From Pelodera strongyloides (Eukaryota > Nematoda > Chromadorea > Rhabditida > Rhabditidae), in contig JAANDG010000309.1 of assembly GCA_036852015.1 (NCBI GenBank), positions 105,543-169,542 on the forward strand: a stretch of 64,000 nt of DNA, written 5' to 3'. Position numbers and translations under genes: made by a program. The number at the start of each line of letters is the position of its first letter. The stretch's first letter is position 1. The notes beneath the pieces are model-generated. The model saw only the letters and a list, made by a program, of their open reading frames with translations. It was not told the DNA's origin and ran no database searches. This document shows, piece by piece, positions 46,850 through 59,296 of the stretch.

Positions 46850-47065
46850 CCCTGCGTCATTGCCGCGCACACATATGAGGTCCGCCGAAGCTACGCGGCG
46901 CAGGTGCGTGGAGGGTGCGCCACGTGTACGCGGCAAGATGTTCAATTCCAGTTTGGCGCACATTTGGCGCATATTTTGGATAAGGCTAGGTAGATGCGCC
47001 ACGTGTGCCATGGGCTTGAACGTTGCGGCGCCTGTTGCGCAGTCTAGGGGGGTGTGCACCGCCTT
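46850..47065. repeat. GCGCC/GGCGCA island of a tandem unit
   Basis: Dense GGCGCA, GTGCGCC and GCGCACA words. Homologous position to 50205-50400 and 54490-54720 in the later units. Confidence 0.55.
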
Positions 47066-47457
47066 AGAGTGACACATACTTTTTCAAGTTGAAGTATACC
47101 TGTCTTCCATCTAGAATTTAACACCATACGAGTTCAATTATTATCAAGAAAAAAATGTCGTTATCATCGTTGCTAAACGTTAGTGAGCATAGTATGAAGA
47201 TACGTTACAAAATATTTGAACCCACCAATACGAACATTTGTCAGGCGTAGGCCTTTTTGTAGCATAAGCATAGGCAATCAGTGAAACGTCATTCGATGAA
47301 CAAAAAAAAACAGACCATGTACTGTAGTGCAGAGTGAGTAGTTCGGTACAAACTTTCTTCTGGAAGATGTGGCATCACGACCACAACCTGAAGAGGAATA
47401 TAACTGTAGGGACACGATTACCAGGGCAGACGATATCTACCACACAATTGGGTACAC

Positions 47458-48690
47458 GGGTACCATTCGACCCCTCTAACCATTCGACCCCTCTAACCAT
47501 TCGACCCCTCTAACCATTCGACCCCTCTAACCATTCGACCCCTCTAACCATTCGACCCCTCTAACCATTCGACCCCTCTAACCATTCGACCCCCCGACCC
47601 CTCCAACGACCCCTCTATTCGACCCCCCTAAACCATTCGACCCCTCTAACCAATTCGACCCCTCTAACCATTTCGACCCCTCTACCATTCGACCCCCTAA
47701 CCCGACATTCGACCCCTCTAACCATTCGACCCCTCTAACCATTCGACCCCTCTAACCATTCGACCCCTCTAACCATTCGACCCCTCTAACCATTCGACCC
47801 CTCTAACCATTCGACCCCTCTAACCATTCGACCCCTCTAACCATTCGACCCCTCTAACCATTCGACCCCTCTAACCATTCGACCCCTCTAACCATTCGAC
47901 CCCTCTAACCATTCGACCCCTCTAACCATTCGACCCCTCTAACCCGACATTCGACCCCTCTAACCATTCGACCCCTCTAACCTTTCGACCCCTCTAACCA
48001 TTCGTCCCCTCTACCCTCTAACCATTCGACCCCTCTACCCATTCGAACCCTTCGACCCCTCTAACCATTCGACCCCTCTAACCATTCGACCCCTCAACCA
48101 TTCGACCCCTCTAACCTCGACCCCTTCGCCCCCTCTACCCATTCCCCTCTAACCATTCTCGAAACCATTCGACCCCTCTAACCTTTTAACCCCCCTAACC
48201 ATTCGACCAACCATTCGACCCCTCTAACCATTCGACCCTTCTAACCATTCGACCCCTCTAACCATTCGACCCCTCTACCATTCGACCCCCTCTAACCCCT
48301 CTACCCCTCTAACCCCCCCTCTAACCATTCGACCCCTCTAACCATCTAACCATTCGACCCCTCTAACCATTCGACCCCTCTAACCGTTTCGACCCCTCTA
48401 ACCATTCGACCCCTCTAACCATTCGACCCCCTAACTTCGAACCATTCGACCCCTCTAACCATTCGACCCGTCTAACCATTCGACCCCCCCAACCATTCGA
48501 CCCCTCTAACATTCGAACCCCTCTAACCATTCGACCCCTCTAACCATTCGACCCCTCTAACCTTTCGACCCCTCTAACCATTCGACCCCTCTAACCATTC
48601 GACCCCTCTAACCATTCGACCCCTCTAACCATTCGACCCCTCTAACCCGACATTCGACCCCTCTAACCCGACATTCGACCCCTCTAACCC
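47458..48690. repeat. 17-bp minisatellite, about 70 copies
   Basis: Unit AACCATTCGACCCCTCT. Long perfect stretches (47470-47590, 47715-47945) alternate with a disordered part (48000-48530). The variant CCGACATTCGACCCCTCTAA recurs, last at 48648-48690, where the array stops just before the ORF at 48722. Confidence 0.95.
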
Positions 48691-48721
48691 GACACAGAGC
48701 GGTCGCATCACCCCCACCGAA

Positions 48722-49270
48722 ATGAGCTATATTGATATTCATAATGAATCCACACCAATTTCTCGCCCAAACATTCCTATTCGCCAGAATATTCAACTAT
48801 CTGTCTCCGAATTATTCACCGATTTGAAGTCCTTTATCCGCGAAGAAATAGCTGAAGGATTTCGAAGGAATGAGCTCAAGGACCATTTCGTCATCTTAAA
48901 CGCAAAGGAAAGCGACCGGGTGAGTGTTGATATTGTTATTTCGCACAAAGTTTTGTCATTGTGTAATCACTCACCCGAGTCTTTCAATGTTATTGGTCGC
49001 CTTGGAAAATATCGCAATTTCCCTCGCCCTATTTTATGCCGTATGAAACCCGGTTTCGCTTTGCCAATTTTTAAGGACCTGGCCGAACGACTGAAGAAGG
49101 CTCCGGATCTTGCCCACATCAATATACGGCGTGCTGAGACTGCGAAACAGCGCCACGAAGGTTACCTGCGCCGCCAAGCTGTTCGTGATCTACAATCCGG
49201 CGCTCCACAATGCCCTGCTGCGGAGATCAAAGAACCATCGACCCCGATTGAGTGTCGACCCCGACTTTAA
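48722..49270 (+). CDS. Intact intronless ORF, LINE ORF1-like (182 aa)
   Basis: ATG to TAA without introns, unlike its surroundings. The N-terminal half is polar (SVSELFTDLKSFIREEIAEG). The C-terminal half (about 80-160) has the order IGRLGKYRNFPRPILCRM, IFKDLAERLKKAPDL, then INIRRAETAKQRHEGYLRRQ, which resembles the RNA-binding C-terminal part of LINE ORF1 proteins (RLG...RP, LK, and a final R-rich helix). I see no reverse transcriptase downstream. AATAAA lies about 10 bases past the stop. It could be an orphan ORF1 of a truncated element or a host gene of that origin. Assignment is by motif order only. Confidence 0.5.
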   Translation: MSYIDIHNESTPISRPNIPIRQNIQLSVSELFTDLKSFIREEIAEGFRRNELKDHFVILNAKESDRVSVDIVISHKVLSLCNHSPESFNVIGRLGKYRNFPRPILCRMKPGFALPIFKDLAERLKKAPDLAHINIRRAETAKQRHEGYLRRQAVRDLQSGAPQCPAAEIKEPSTPIECRPRL

Positions 49271-51475
49271 ATGTAATCAATAAATCATTATTATTAATAA
49301 CACTCTGGACTATTATTAACTGAAACTATTCCTCCAAAATGTAATTCAGGTATCTGCCATCCATGTACATTTATTTGTAAAATGCCTCCGTCAAATTTAC
49401 AACATTTGCCATAATGAAAGAGTTAAGATCGCTTTTTAGATTTTTTGGACTATCTTTTGATGTTCATTCACATAGTGTTTCGATCAACTGTTCATTAAAA
49501 ATTATTTAGGCTTTCTGGAACATTACCAGCTTTCTGGAGTGTGGAGTCTTCATCGTTATGTCACTCCTCGAAGACACGTATTGGTTCGTCTACACGAGCA
49601 GGAGCGCGGGCGGACATCAGGAACTTCTACGACTCCACGGCTAAATCCTCAGAGGAGCATGAGAAACATGTGAGTTGCTGTAAGAGAGTTTATGCTCTGC
49701 ATTCGGCCTTGGTTGTAAAACATCATTTTGGATCACTTTTTGACTCAGTGTCAGACTGATACATATAACGTCATTTGTTGCCGCAGAGAAACTTAAACGC
49801 AATTGCAGTCTCTTAGCCAATCCTATATGAATTTGTTCGAGGTTTTCCGGATCCGGTGTCGTCTCCGTTCTTCAAGGATTTCGGGGTCACATCTACCGAA
49901 CGTCAGCTCTCCGGAGATATGAGTAGAAACAAGACAAGATCGAACATATCAGGACCATGGGCACTACCCGAGGATCGCGTGAATTAAGTAAGTTCAATCA
50001 TAAATTATTGAATTACGTAAGTTCAATCATAAATTATTGAATTACGTAAGTTCAATCATAATACTAAAGGTAGCAAGCGGTTCAAGTTTGACTGTTTTCT
50101 AGAGACTCTTCGCAAATGCGTACATTCGGAAACGATATGTATTTGGTAAAACTCTGCGTCATCGTCACGCACAATGATTCTTCATTTATAACAATAATAA
50201 TTTGCACCTAGGGTGCGCAGAGGCCGAATGTGTTCAATGCGAGGCACCGATGGCACAGCATTTGCAGAAGGCGCGATAATTGCGCCACATGTGAGCAGTG
50301 GATACGCCAGTTGTCTATTATCGTGCCGCGCATCCATACGGGCATCAAACATCGCCGCCGTGGCAAATCCCATATTTTTGGGCAGCGATGGCGCGAAACT
50401 TCCCATTGGTTATACATGTATCTAGTTTTTAGGTTCTGCAAAATGGGTATTTGTGTCTGGATCATTCTCCTGGCACGTCCACTATTGGAACCACAGACTC
50501 ACCCTTATGAACTGCGAAGATGACTCAGGTAAGCTACATTTATATGCAATTATTCAGAAGTGCAAGACAAGTGTTTCAATTATAACAGCACTTGCCAAAT
50601 GCACGGGAAAACATCGTTTTGCAAATAACAGTAGTGTTTCTATTAATTATTCTTGCAAAAATGATATTTTGAGTATCATCGGCTTCCTGAAGCCGTCTTC
50701 AATATTTCAGGAGTGTTAAAATTAGTTGAATCCAAACATCTTCTGAGGAGGAGTCCTAGGCTGGACTTTGTGCCTTAGATCAGGAACTAATACTACTCCT
50801 CGTCGAATTCTTCAAAGAAGCATGACAAACATGTGAGTTTACGCAAGATAGATCTTTGCACGTTACTAGGCTACTCACCGTTTGGATCTTATAATGAATC
50901 GCTATGGACTTATGTATGAGTGTATACCTTGTACCCAATTCCAGTATCATAACGAAACTCGCTTTAGATGAACTTGTTTCAGAGCTTTCGGATCCGACGA
51001 TCCTCTCTGCTTCAACTTCAAGGATTGACGAATGCGGGACAACGGAATTTCGAACGGCCATTCATGACTTCGAGTCATCTGTGAGTGTTCTGAGAAAGTG
51101 GGTTCGTTAGGAAGTAAATATGAAGTTTGTGGCATTGTCACACCTTTAGTATCCCGCCCCCTCACGCATTGGTGTCCAAAATCAGCTTATAAAACTTTCA
51201 AGCTGTCTGTTCATAGTGTGTGTTTTTCAATTTCTTTTAGATACCGTTAATTACATTTGATAAATTTCAGTCATCTCTACCGCGTTGAAGAGAGCAAGAA
51301 CGTCATGGCCATCTCTACCAGGTTGGTTGTGAAATGGATCAGGACTGAACGAGGAGGAGGAGCTATTAAGGTTCGTACTTATATTTTATTTAGAAGGGAA
51401 TCCCCCCTTATTGCTCCAAAGGTTCAACATTGTCATATTTTTGTATGTCGACCAACCGACCTCGTGACAAGCATT

Positions 51476-51645
51476 TAAGGCAATATCGGTTTTTGAATCG
51501 CATCGTGGACAACTGAATTCTTACGTATTTATGCTAATTTGCCCGCTTTTAGCTGGATTTTTTATTCTAATATTCTAAAAAAATGCTGGTCTACTCGATG
51601 TGTTTCAAAAACCGGCCGGTCTTTCGCTTTACGAACGCACCGAAG
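51476..51645. mobile_element. Diverged relative of the 46228-46404 foldback element
   Basis: Shares GCATCGTGGAnAACnGAAnTCTTACGTATTT and the CCGGCCGGTCTTTCGCTTTA end; TTAA ends are no longer intact. Confidence 0.5.
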
Positions 51646-51785
51646 GTTTCTTTGAAAATGGAAAGCATTTTTAGGCTTAATTGAGCCGACATATGTGTCG
51701 CGCTACGGAGTCTGTTACGGATGTCGAACTCGCTAGTGAAGCAGCTTCAGCGTTGGCTCGAAGGTTGGCTCAAGCAGGTATGCAC

Positions 51786-51808
51786 CATCACCACACACAC
51801 GCCACACA

Positions 51809-51871
<63 letters not shown>

Positions 51872-51980
51872 AACACACACATACACACACATACACACAC
51901 AAACACACACAAACACACACAAACACACACACACAAACACACATAAACACACACAAACACACACAAACACATGTAAACAC
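51786..51980. repeat. (CA)n microsatellite with CAAACACACA variants
   Basis: Nearly pure CA run, then alternating CACACAAA blocks. Open frames in all six directions are spurious. Confidence 0.95.
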
Positions 51981-52236
51981 CAACAAAACCAACATTTTCA
52001 GACATATAACCATATAATTTTTGAAACATTCAACATGCTCACATTTTCCATACTCTGCCGGAACTTGTGATGTTAGCAGCGGAAATAGAAAGAATCAGGT
52101 CTGCAACGGAAAAATGATCTCCTGCTATGAGCCAGTTTACTTGAGTCTATTTACGCCGTTTATTTTGATTGACCACGCATTTTTAGGTTCCCTCGAGCTA
52201 TCCGACAGCACACACAAACATGAACAATTATGAACA

Positions 52237-53753
52237 GAAAATACATATGTCTCCAAAACGTGATTCCGGTATCGGCCATCTATGTGCAATTATTTTTAAG
52301 GTGCGTCCCACAAATATAACTACATTTGGCATGATGCATGAGGGAAAATGGCCGAATTTTAGTTTTTCTACCTTTGATTTTCATTAAAGCAGTGTTTCGA
52401 TTAACTGTTCATTAAAATGATTTAGTCTTCCTGGAACATCACTGGCTTCCTGGAGACTGGAGTTCCCTTCATCTTTGTGTCGCTCCTGGAAAACAAGGAT
52501 TGAGGGGCACGCGAGGAGGAGCGCGCGCCGGGCCCAACTCCGCGTCCTCAGAGGAGCACGAGGAAGATGTGAGTTTCCGTACGAGTTCTATGGTCTGCAT
52601 TAGTCTCTGGCTAACAATTAGGTAAAACATCATTTTGGATCAGTTATTGACACAGACTGAATATGAGCTTTTCACAAGATGAACTTGTTTCAGATCTTTC
52701 TGATCCGACGACTGCTTTCTTCAAAGATTGACAAACGATGGTCGCATTGGAATTGCGGGTCAGAACTTCCGAGTCACCCAGTGAGGAGAAGTCGGAATGC
52801 ACGGGCTGAGTGCATTAGTAAGTAAAGACGAAGCGTATGACATTGTTGTATCTGGATTTTGTTCGGCTGAAAGGCTAAAGATTTAACTTTTAATCTTTTA
52901 GCCTTACATCGATTGTTATGACTTTAGCGCAGAAAATTAACTTACTTTTTAACCATATGTCTCTAGCTAGGGTTAGATACTAAAAATTAATGGCATAATG
53001 AAAATACTGGGACTTATTCTGTGCAACGTATGTTTCTCATTATGAAACACCATCAAGTTGTTCTTTTTTTTTCAATCAGCTGACTGGGAATTGTGACTTT
53101 TCAGGCACTGCTACCAACAGACTAAAGTTGAGATTTTGTGAATTGAGAACATCAGAATGGGCATGTGGGAAGCTATTGGTGCATTACGGGCCTCCGAGGA
53201 GTTGTAATTGTAAGGAGAGGTATGATGATTGACTTTAGTGTTATGAGACCACCACCTCCCAACTTGCCTTAATCATAAACATCAAAATGAATTAAAGCGA
53301 ATTGCTAGCCTCTTTGGAAAATTTGCATATGATAAGCACATCCTATGTATCCTATGCTAATTTTGTACGATTGCCGTGGACGATCGTACAAAATTAGCAT
53401 AGGATACATAGGATTTGCTTATCATATGCAAATTTTCCAAAGGGCCTAGCATTTCGCTTTAAATTCAATATATTAAACCAATTAAAACTACAAAAACCTA
53501 ATTCAAAGTAAATTGTTGTTCTGCGCGTGTGTTTCTGCGAATTTGCGTGAGATACCTCTAATTGAAATTCGTTCTCTTCAGTCTGATCTGCCGCCTTGTC
53601 GCCTCTGACGTTCGACCATCTAAAAAAGGTTGACGGTGAAGTGGTATAAGAATGCGGAACTGATCTACAGGAGCGTACGAGAAGAAGGTAAGGGCAAAGT
53701 GTTAAGATAAGAAGGCGTTCGTTATTTATAAGACCGGGTGAGTCAATCCTCGT
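52237..53753 (+). repeat. Tandem unit 2 (1.5 kb, internally deleted)
   Basis: Near-identical to unit 3 in its first 425 and last 1090 bp. At 52661/52662 it lacks about 1.18 kb that unit 3 has at 54174-55350. The junction to unit 3 lies at CCTCGT|ATTTACATATG. Confidence 0.9.
53292..53462. mobile_element. 171-bp palindromic element
   Basis: TTAAAGCGAATTGCTAGCCT to the complement of TTAAAGCGAAATGCTAGGCC, arms nearly perfect complements meeting at a CGATTGCCGTGGACGATCG centre. Confidence 0.85.
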
Positions 53754-56443
53754 ATTTACATATGTCTCCAAAACGTGATTCCGGTATCGGCCATCTATGT
53801 GCAATTATTTTTAAGGTGCGTCCCACAAATATAACTACATTTGGCATGATGCATGAGGGAAAATGGCCGAATTTTAGTTTTTCTACCTTTGATTTTCATT
53901 AAAGCAGTGTTTCGATTAACTGTTCATTAAAATGATTTAGTCTTCCTGGAACATCACTGGCTTCCTGGAGACTGGAGTTCCCTTCATCTTTGTGTCGCTC
54001 CTGGAAAACAAGGATTGAGGGGCACGCGAGGAGGAGCGCGCGCCGGGCCCAACTCCGCGTCCTCAGAGGAGCACGAGGAAGATGTGAGTTTCCGTACGAG
54101 TTCTATGGTCTGCATTAGTCTCTGGCTAACAATTAGGTAAAACATCATTTTGGATCAGTTATTGACACAGACTGATACATATAACGGCACTTACACACAA
54201 TTGCAGTCTCATATCCAACCCGAGAATGAACTTGTTTGAGGCTTTCCGGATCCGAAGTTTTTCAGGGATGTCAAGGTTCGCATCTACCGAATGACAGCTC
54301 TCAAGACTCATTGGAGGAGAAACAAGAAAACATCGAACATATCAGGACCATGCAGGGCATTTCCCGAGGATCGTAAGTTCAATCTACTAAAGGTAGTAAG
54401 CGGATCTAGTGTGACTGTTTGCTAGAGACTCTGCGCAAAGGTGTACATTAGGAAATTATAAAATATATATTGATAAAACTCCGTATTATCGTCGCGCACA
54501 ATAAGTTTATTTATAACAATAATAAGTTGCACCATATAGAGGCACTCCCTCTAGGATGTGCAGGGAAGGAAGGTGTTGAATTCCTTTTAGGGCCATTCTG
54601 GCACGGCATTTGCAGAAAGCGCGTCAGTTGCGCCACAGGTTCGCCATCTGTCGTTAGTACATCAACGGCGTCCCCTGCGGCGCACCCATCGAGGCAGCGA
54701 ACCACACCGCCGAGGAGAAATTTTTTGGTGCAGCAACGTTGGGTTTCCCATTAATTTATACATGTATTTCGTTTTTAGCAAATGGGTATTTCTGTCGGGC
54801 TCGGGAGCATTGTCGTGGCACGCCCACTAATGGAAGCACAAGCTGGCCCTAATGAACTGCATACGTGATTTATGTAAGTTCCAGTGTTCCATATATATGC
54901 AGTTGTTCAGCAATGTAAAACGAGGATTTTTAATTTCAACAGTATTTCAACAGTCCTTTTCGCTTTTCAACCTGCCGTAGTATTTCTATTAACGATTCTT
55001 TAAAAAAATGCCATTTTGAAGAACATTATCGACTTCCTGTAGTTTTTTTAGTATTTCAGGAGACTTCGATTTCGGGTTGAATCCAAATATGGTCTACGTG
55101 ACGAGGAACTCGAGGCTGGACTGTGACCCGTAAATCAGGAACGTCTACGCCTTCAGGTCGACAGCCCCTGAGCGGTATGAGAATCATTTGAGTACCGTTC
55201 GCCTTGGGAAATGAATAGTTTTGGTTGCGTGTACAACTAAACATAACATAACAATACCATTTATTACAATAACAAAATGTATCGCGCAAGTTTTGTCAAT
55301 ACAAGGCCATTGAACTAGTACACACTTGCTCTCTCATAATAAACGCTAATATGAGCTTTTCACAAGATGAACTTGTTTCAGATCTTTCTGATCCGACGAC
55401 TGCTTTCTTCAAAGATTGACAAACGATGGTCGCATTGGAATTGCGGGTCAGAACTTCCGAGTCACCCAGTGAGGAGAAGTCGGAATGCACGGGCTGAGTG
55501 CATTAGTAAGTAAAGACGAAGCGTATGACATTGTTGTATCTGGATTTTGTTCGGCTGAAAGGCTAAAGATTTAACTTTAAACCGTTTAGCCTTACATCAA
55601 TTGATATGACATTAGCGTCCAAAATTAACTTTCTTTTTAACCATATGTCTGTAGCTAGGGTTAGATACTAAAAATTAATGGCATAATGAAAATACGGGAC
55701 TTATTCTGTGCAACGTATGTTTCTCATTATGAAACACAGCATGTTACTCTGTTTTTCATTTCTATCGGCTGATTGGGAATTGTGACTCTTCAGGCACTGC
55801 TACCAACAGACTAAAGTTGAGATTTTGTGAATTGAGAACATCAGAATGGGCATGTGGGAAGCTATTGGTGCATTACGGGCCTCCGAGGAGTTGTAATTGT
55901 AAGGAGAGGTATGATGATTGACTTTAGTGTTATGAGACCACCACCTCCCAACTTGCCTTAATCATAAACATCAAAATGAATTAAAGCGAATTGCTAGCCT
56001 CTTTGGAAAATTTGCATATGATAAGCACATCCTATGTATCCTATGCTAAATTTGTACGATTGCCGTGGACGATCGTACAAAATTAGCATAGGATACATAG
56101 GATTTGCTTATCATATGCAAATTTTCCAAAGGGCCTAGCATTTCGCTTTAAATTCAATATATTAAACCAATTAAAACTACAAAAACCTAATTCAAAGTAA
56201 ATTGTTGTTCTGCGCGTGTGTTTCTGCGAATTTGCGTGAGATACCTCTAATTGAAATTCGTTCTCTTCAGTCTGATCTGCCGCCTTGTCGCCTCTGACGT
56301 TCGACCATCTAAAAAAGGTTGACGGTGAAGTGGTATAAGAATGCGGAACTGATCTACAGGAGCGTACGAGAAGAAGGTAAGGGCAAAGTGTTAAGATAAG
56401 AAGGCGTTCGTTATTTATAAGACCGGGTGAGTCAATCCTCGTG
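53754..56443 (+). repeat. Tandem unit 3 (2.7 kb)
   Basis: Recent direct duplicate of unit 2 with the full internal part. It contains exon-like segments: one ending GAGCACGAGGAAGAT|GTGAGT near 54081, one near 54245-54374 with IEHIRTMQGISRGS before GTAAG, and one near 55375-55480. Several hold stops. Confidence 0.9.
55981..56151. mobile_element. Second copy of the 171-bp palindromic element
   Basis: Carried along with the unit duplication; differs from the copy at 53292 by a base or two. Confidence 0.85.
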
Positions 56444-57540
56444 CATGCTCCAAAACTCCACTCTTGTTCTTGTTTGGATAGTGTCTGAAATATTTACCAG
56501 TGTAGAGGACTTAGGAATTAGCACACAGATACAGTCATTTTGGTGGCTCTCGTTATGGATTCTATACGGATTGAGGGATCGAACCAGAGTGAAGGTTGGC
56601 TCACACACATGTGCTCCCCACAGCCCCACACAACATACACACACTAATGCGCACACCCACCCAAACACATCCACGCCCACACGCAGACACACCCACCCAC
56701 AGATACAGGCACCCCCACGCACTAAATTTGCCGTGAATATCTCGAATAAGTGTCTCTGTTCAAGTGTCATGCTTGTACATATTTATTTTATTTAAGGCGT
56801 TCTCGATCTGGATTTTCTTCCTGAGCCCCTGCCCTGAACGCCAGAAGTACATATCAGGAAGAAGGACTACAACTTATATATAACAAACAGATATACACAC
56901 GTACCAGGTTAGTATTTTTGTATGTACTTTGTTACGGTGTTGATACGAAAAAAACTCCAAAGAAAACCAACACATTCATGCACAAACCCTACCTTATTTT
57001 TTTGCCACACACTTAGAAGCTAGAACGCACAAAAGTTGTTTTCCGCTTTCTAACCCGGAGAGTGATATAGGAATATAATCGGGTTCGTAACGAAGAATCA
57101 TCAGTCGCACCTTTTGTAATCACGTATCTGATTTATTTTGATTGATCATGTTCATACTTTAGGTTCCGTTGAGCTGTGCCGACATCATGAAGCTCGTTGT
57201 GGACACCGGAAATTATTTCCAAATCGGTAACGGAACGAATTTGTGTTGAGGCTGGCTGACTAGTATCACAACAACACCCGTAACACTAAACATACACAAT
57301 TACGCGCGCATATACAATCATGCACCAACACGCACTAACACGCTCTCTCTCTCACACGCAAACACCTAACACAAACTCATTCACATGCGTACACATACGT
57401 AGACACACTAACGCACACGTGCTCATAAACTAACACGCATATATATATATATATATACAAACACACTAACTCGCACGCACTGTCTTACATATCTTGCACA
57501 CACCAAGACACATGAGCACACACAAACGCACAACAAACAC
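56444..57540. other. Start of a further tandem unit, CA-rich, no clear gene
   Basis: Shares GAAGGTTGGCTCA followed by CA-rich sequence (compare 51760) and TTTAGGTTCC(G/C)T(T/C)GAGCT(G/A)T near 57162 (compare 52186), so it continues the unit pattern in diverged form. A short ATAT run is at 57440. Confidence 0.5.
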
Positions 57541-57573
57541 ACACACATTCACACACACACAGACACACACACA

Positions 57574-57667
<94 letters not shown>
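57541..57667. repeat. (CA)n microsatellite
   Basis: Almost uninterrupted CA run ending directly at a half foldback element. Confidence 0.95.
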
Positions 57668-57669
<2 letters not shown>

Positions 57670-57670
57670 T

Positions 57671-57820
57671 TTAGTATGACTGGCAGGGGTAAATTGCTGA
57701 ATACTGCGTGAATTTTGCGCTTGAAAATTAGAAAAATATTGCATCCTACTATATTTGACATGGAGAATCAGATGGAATCATCAAAAATAGGGGTATTTTG
57801 AAATGGGCCTGACCCTTTAA
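57671..57820. mobile_element. Right half of the TTAAAGGGTCAGGCCC foldback element
   Basis: Matches 45325-45474 closely and ends in TTAA at 57817-57820; the left arm is missing and the CA run stands in its place. Confidence 0.85.
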
Positions 57821-57943
57821 CGAAAAAAGCAGTTCGTCTCAATTATTACACCATTTCTTTACTCCGTGTTTTTTGTAAGTTACAGATATAATGTGTCTTC
57901 GCGTGCGACCAGCACTTTCGTGACTAATAAGACCTGGTGTTAG

Positions 57944-58097
57944 ATTCAAATTCGATTTTTGTTGGTGATAGACTCTGGTTTAAGATTTCCTCAGCCGAAC
58001 ACTTTGCGCAGACAGATAACGTCTGGCAAGGCCAATTCACTTCCAACGAGGCGACGTCCGACCTTCGTAGTCTGCTGTCCGCCGTACACTGGACCTG
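57944..58097 (+). CDS. Exon-like segment with stop
   Basis: After GTGTTAG, 51 codons (VGDRLWFKISSAEHFAQTDN within) ending in TGA. Codon pattern looks protein-like. Not recognised. Confidence 0.3.
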
Positions 58098-58371
58098 AAG
58101 TGAAAGTTCCACAAGCGGCATAGATAAGAAAGAAAGGTTTCCTAGGTACTTCCTATGTAGTTTATTGCAACAATTTGAGCCCCTAAATTAGCTCACTCCA
58201 GCCTAATTCCATGAATCGGTTGCGTTCAATATGAGTAAAACTTAGAAATCGTTCCGATGCAATCTTTCAAACATGATTAGATTGTATCGTCATAAACCCA
58301 ATTTTTTTTATTTATGACGGCAATTAATTATTTTGTGGAAATTGCCCAGTACTTGACAATTCATATTTTAG

Positions 58372-58485
58372 GAGACAACCTCTGCAAATTCCCAATTCTC
58401 CATCAAAAGAGTGCACCGTGCCCGTACAATTAGGAGCCTGCACCTGAACTATGATCGAATCAGGGGAACGAAAGAGTTCGATTAG
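58372..58485 (+). CDS. Exon-like segment with stop
   Basis: After ATTTTAG, 37 codons, basic (KRVHRARTIRSLHLNYDRIR within), then TAG. Confidence 0.3.
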   Translation, partial: ETTSANSQFSIKRVHRARTIRSLHLNYDRIRGTKEFD

Positions 58486-58703
58486 GGAGGAAGGTGGATA
58501 CCGTAAGCACAGTTGTTACGAGGTTTGTCTCTTATTTAACTGATAATACTAGGTTGTGTACATGAATCACGTAATAGCGTAATGCGTATATGTGGCAAAT
58601 GTGATCATGTAAAGTAAGGTGACCAGTTGTTCGTGCGATAATGATCATGTAACTGATTATGTAACCGTAAGTGACGTCAACATTCCTTTCTTTCGAAACT
58701 AAG

Positions 58704-59122
58704 ATTCAGCTTCTGCGGCTGCTTTCCTGTGTGTCAACCGGCCTTTATTCGTTGCTGGCGTCCAATGGTGCGATGTGCTAAACTGTCGCCAATATGTCGT
58801 GAGGCTGTCTCCTGGTGTGACAATGGACGTAAATGCGGAAAGCGACGCGGGACGAGAAAAAGGTGCGCTTTACAGCTGATTGTAATTCGCGCCATCTGAG
58901 ATTCCTGCGAAAAGCTATTAGATAATTCGTCTGACAGTGAGCATTGCACGAGTCAGAAGGCTGTTGAGCAATGTGTGCGCCGAGGGATGGAAGCGATTCT
59001 TCTTCTTTTGGCGTGCAATCGTTCACGATGTCGTGGAACATGTTTCACTCATAAATAGAGATATTTCAAATTCAGATGGTGTAAGAAAACGCATGAAAGC
59101 CGCATGTATAACCATCGGATAA
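58704..59122 (+). CDS. Two joined exons of an unrecognised gene
   Basis: 58704-58862 (phase 1-1, 53 codons; FVAGVQWCDVLNCRQYVVRL within) joins through GTGCGC...TGACAG to 58938 onward (RVRRLLSNVCAEGWKRFFFF and DVVEHVSLINRDIS within), open to TAA at 59122; a GTGTAAG donor near 59079 could end the exon earlier. The unbroken frame over 110 codons makes a real gene plausible. Confidence 0.4.
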
Positions 59123-59296
59123 ATGGTTAAGTAATCCTGACTCTTCTTGCAACTGGAACCTTTGGCGTCGCACTACAAGTACACAGGAAGGAAAGGGTGT
59201 GAGTTAACTTTTTTGTCAGCTCTTTGTCTTCCCTGAACTTACTCTAACACAATTGAGCTGTAAGCTCCTTCCAATTGTTTTTTTTTGTTCCTTGCC

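Larger units (their letters stand above)
49325..52236 (+). repeat. Tandem unit 1 (oldest full unit)
   Basis: Aligns block by block with 53754-56443: the opening GTGTTTCGATnAACTGTTCATTAAAA, the CTCAGAGGAGCA...GATGTGAGT exon end, AAACATCATTTTGGATCA, the IEHIRTM segment, the GCGCC island, and the TCCGATCCGACGA segment. Exon-like parts contain stops. A CA-repeat and a diverged foldback element (51476-51645) lie in it. Confidence 0.7.

Noticed and set aside
47458..48690. CRISPR-like array
   Set aside because: 17-bp units are directly adjacent with no unique spacers; a minisatellite in a eukaryotic genome.
51681..52070. His/Thr-rich and Val/Cys-rich open frames
   Set aside because: Translations of a CA microsatellite. 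The same holds for 56427-56795 and 57466-57744.
52500..52560. GCGCGCGCC stretch as a CpG promoter
   Set aside because: It is inside a tandem unit exon-like segment and repeated unchanged in the next unit; no start-site signals.
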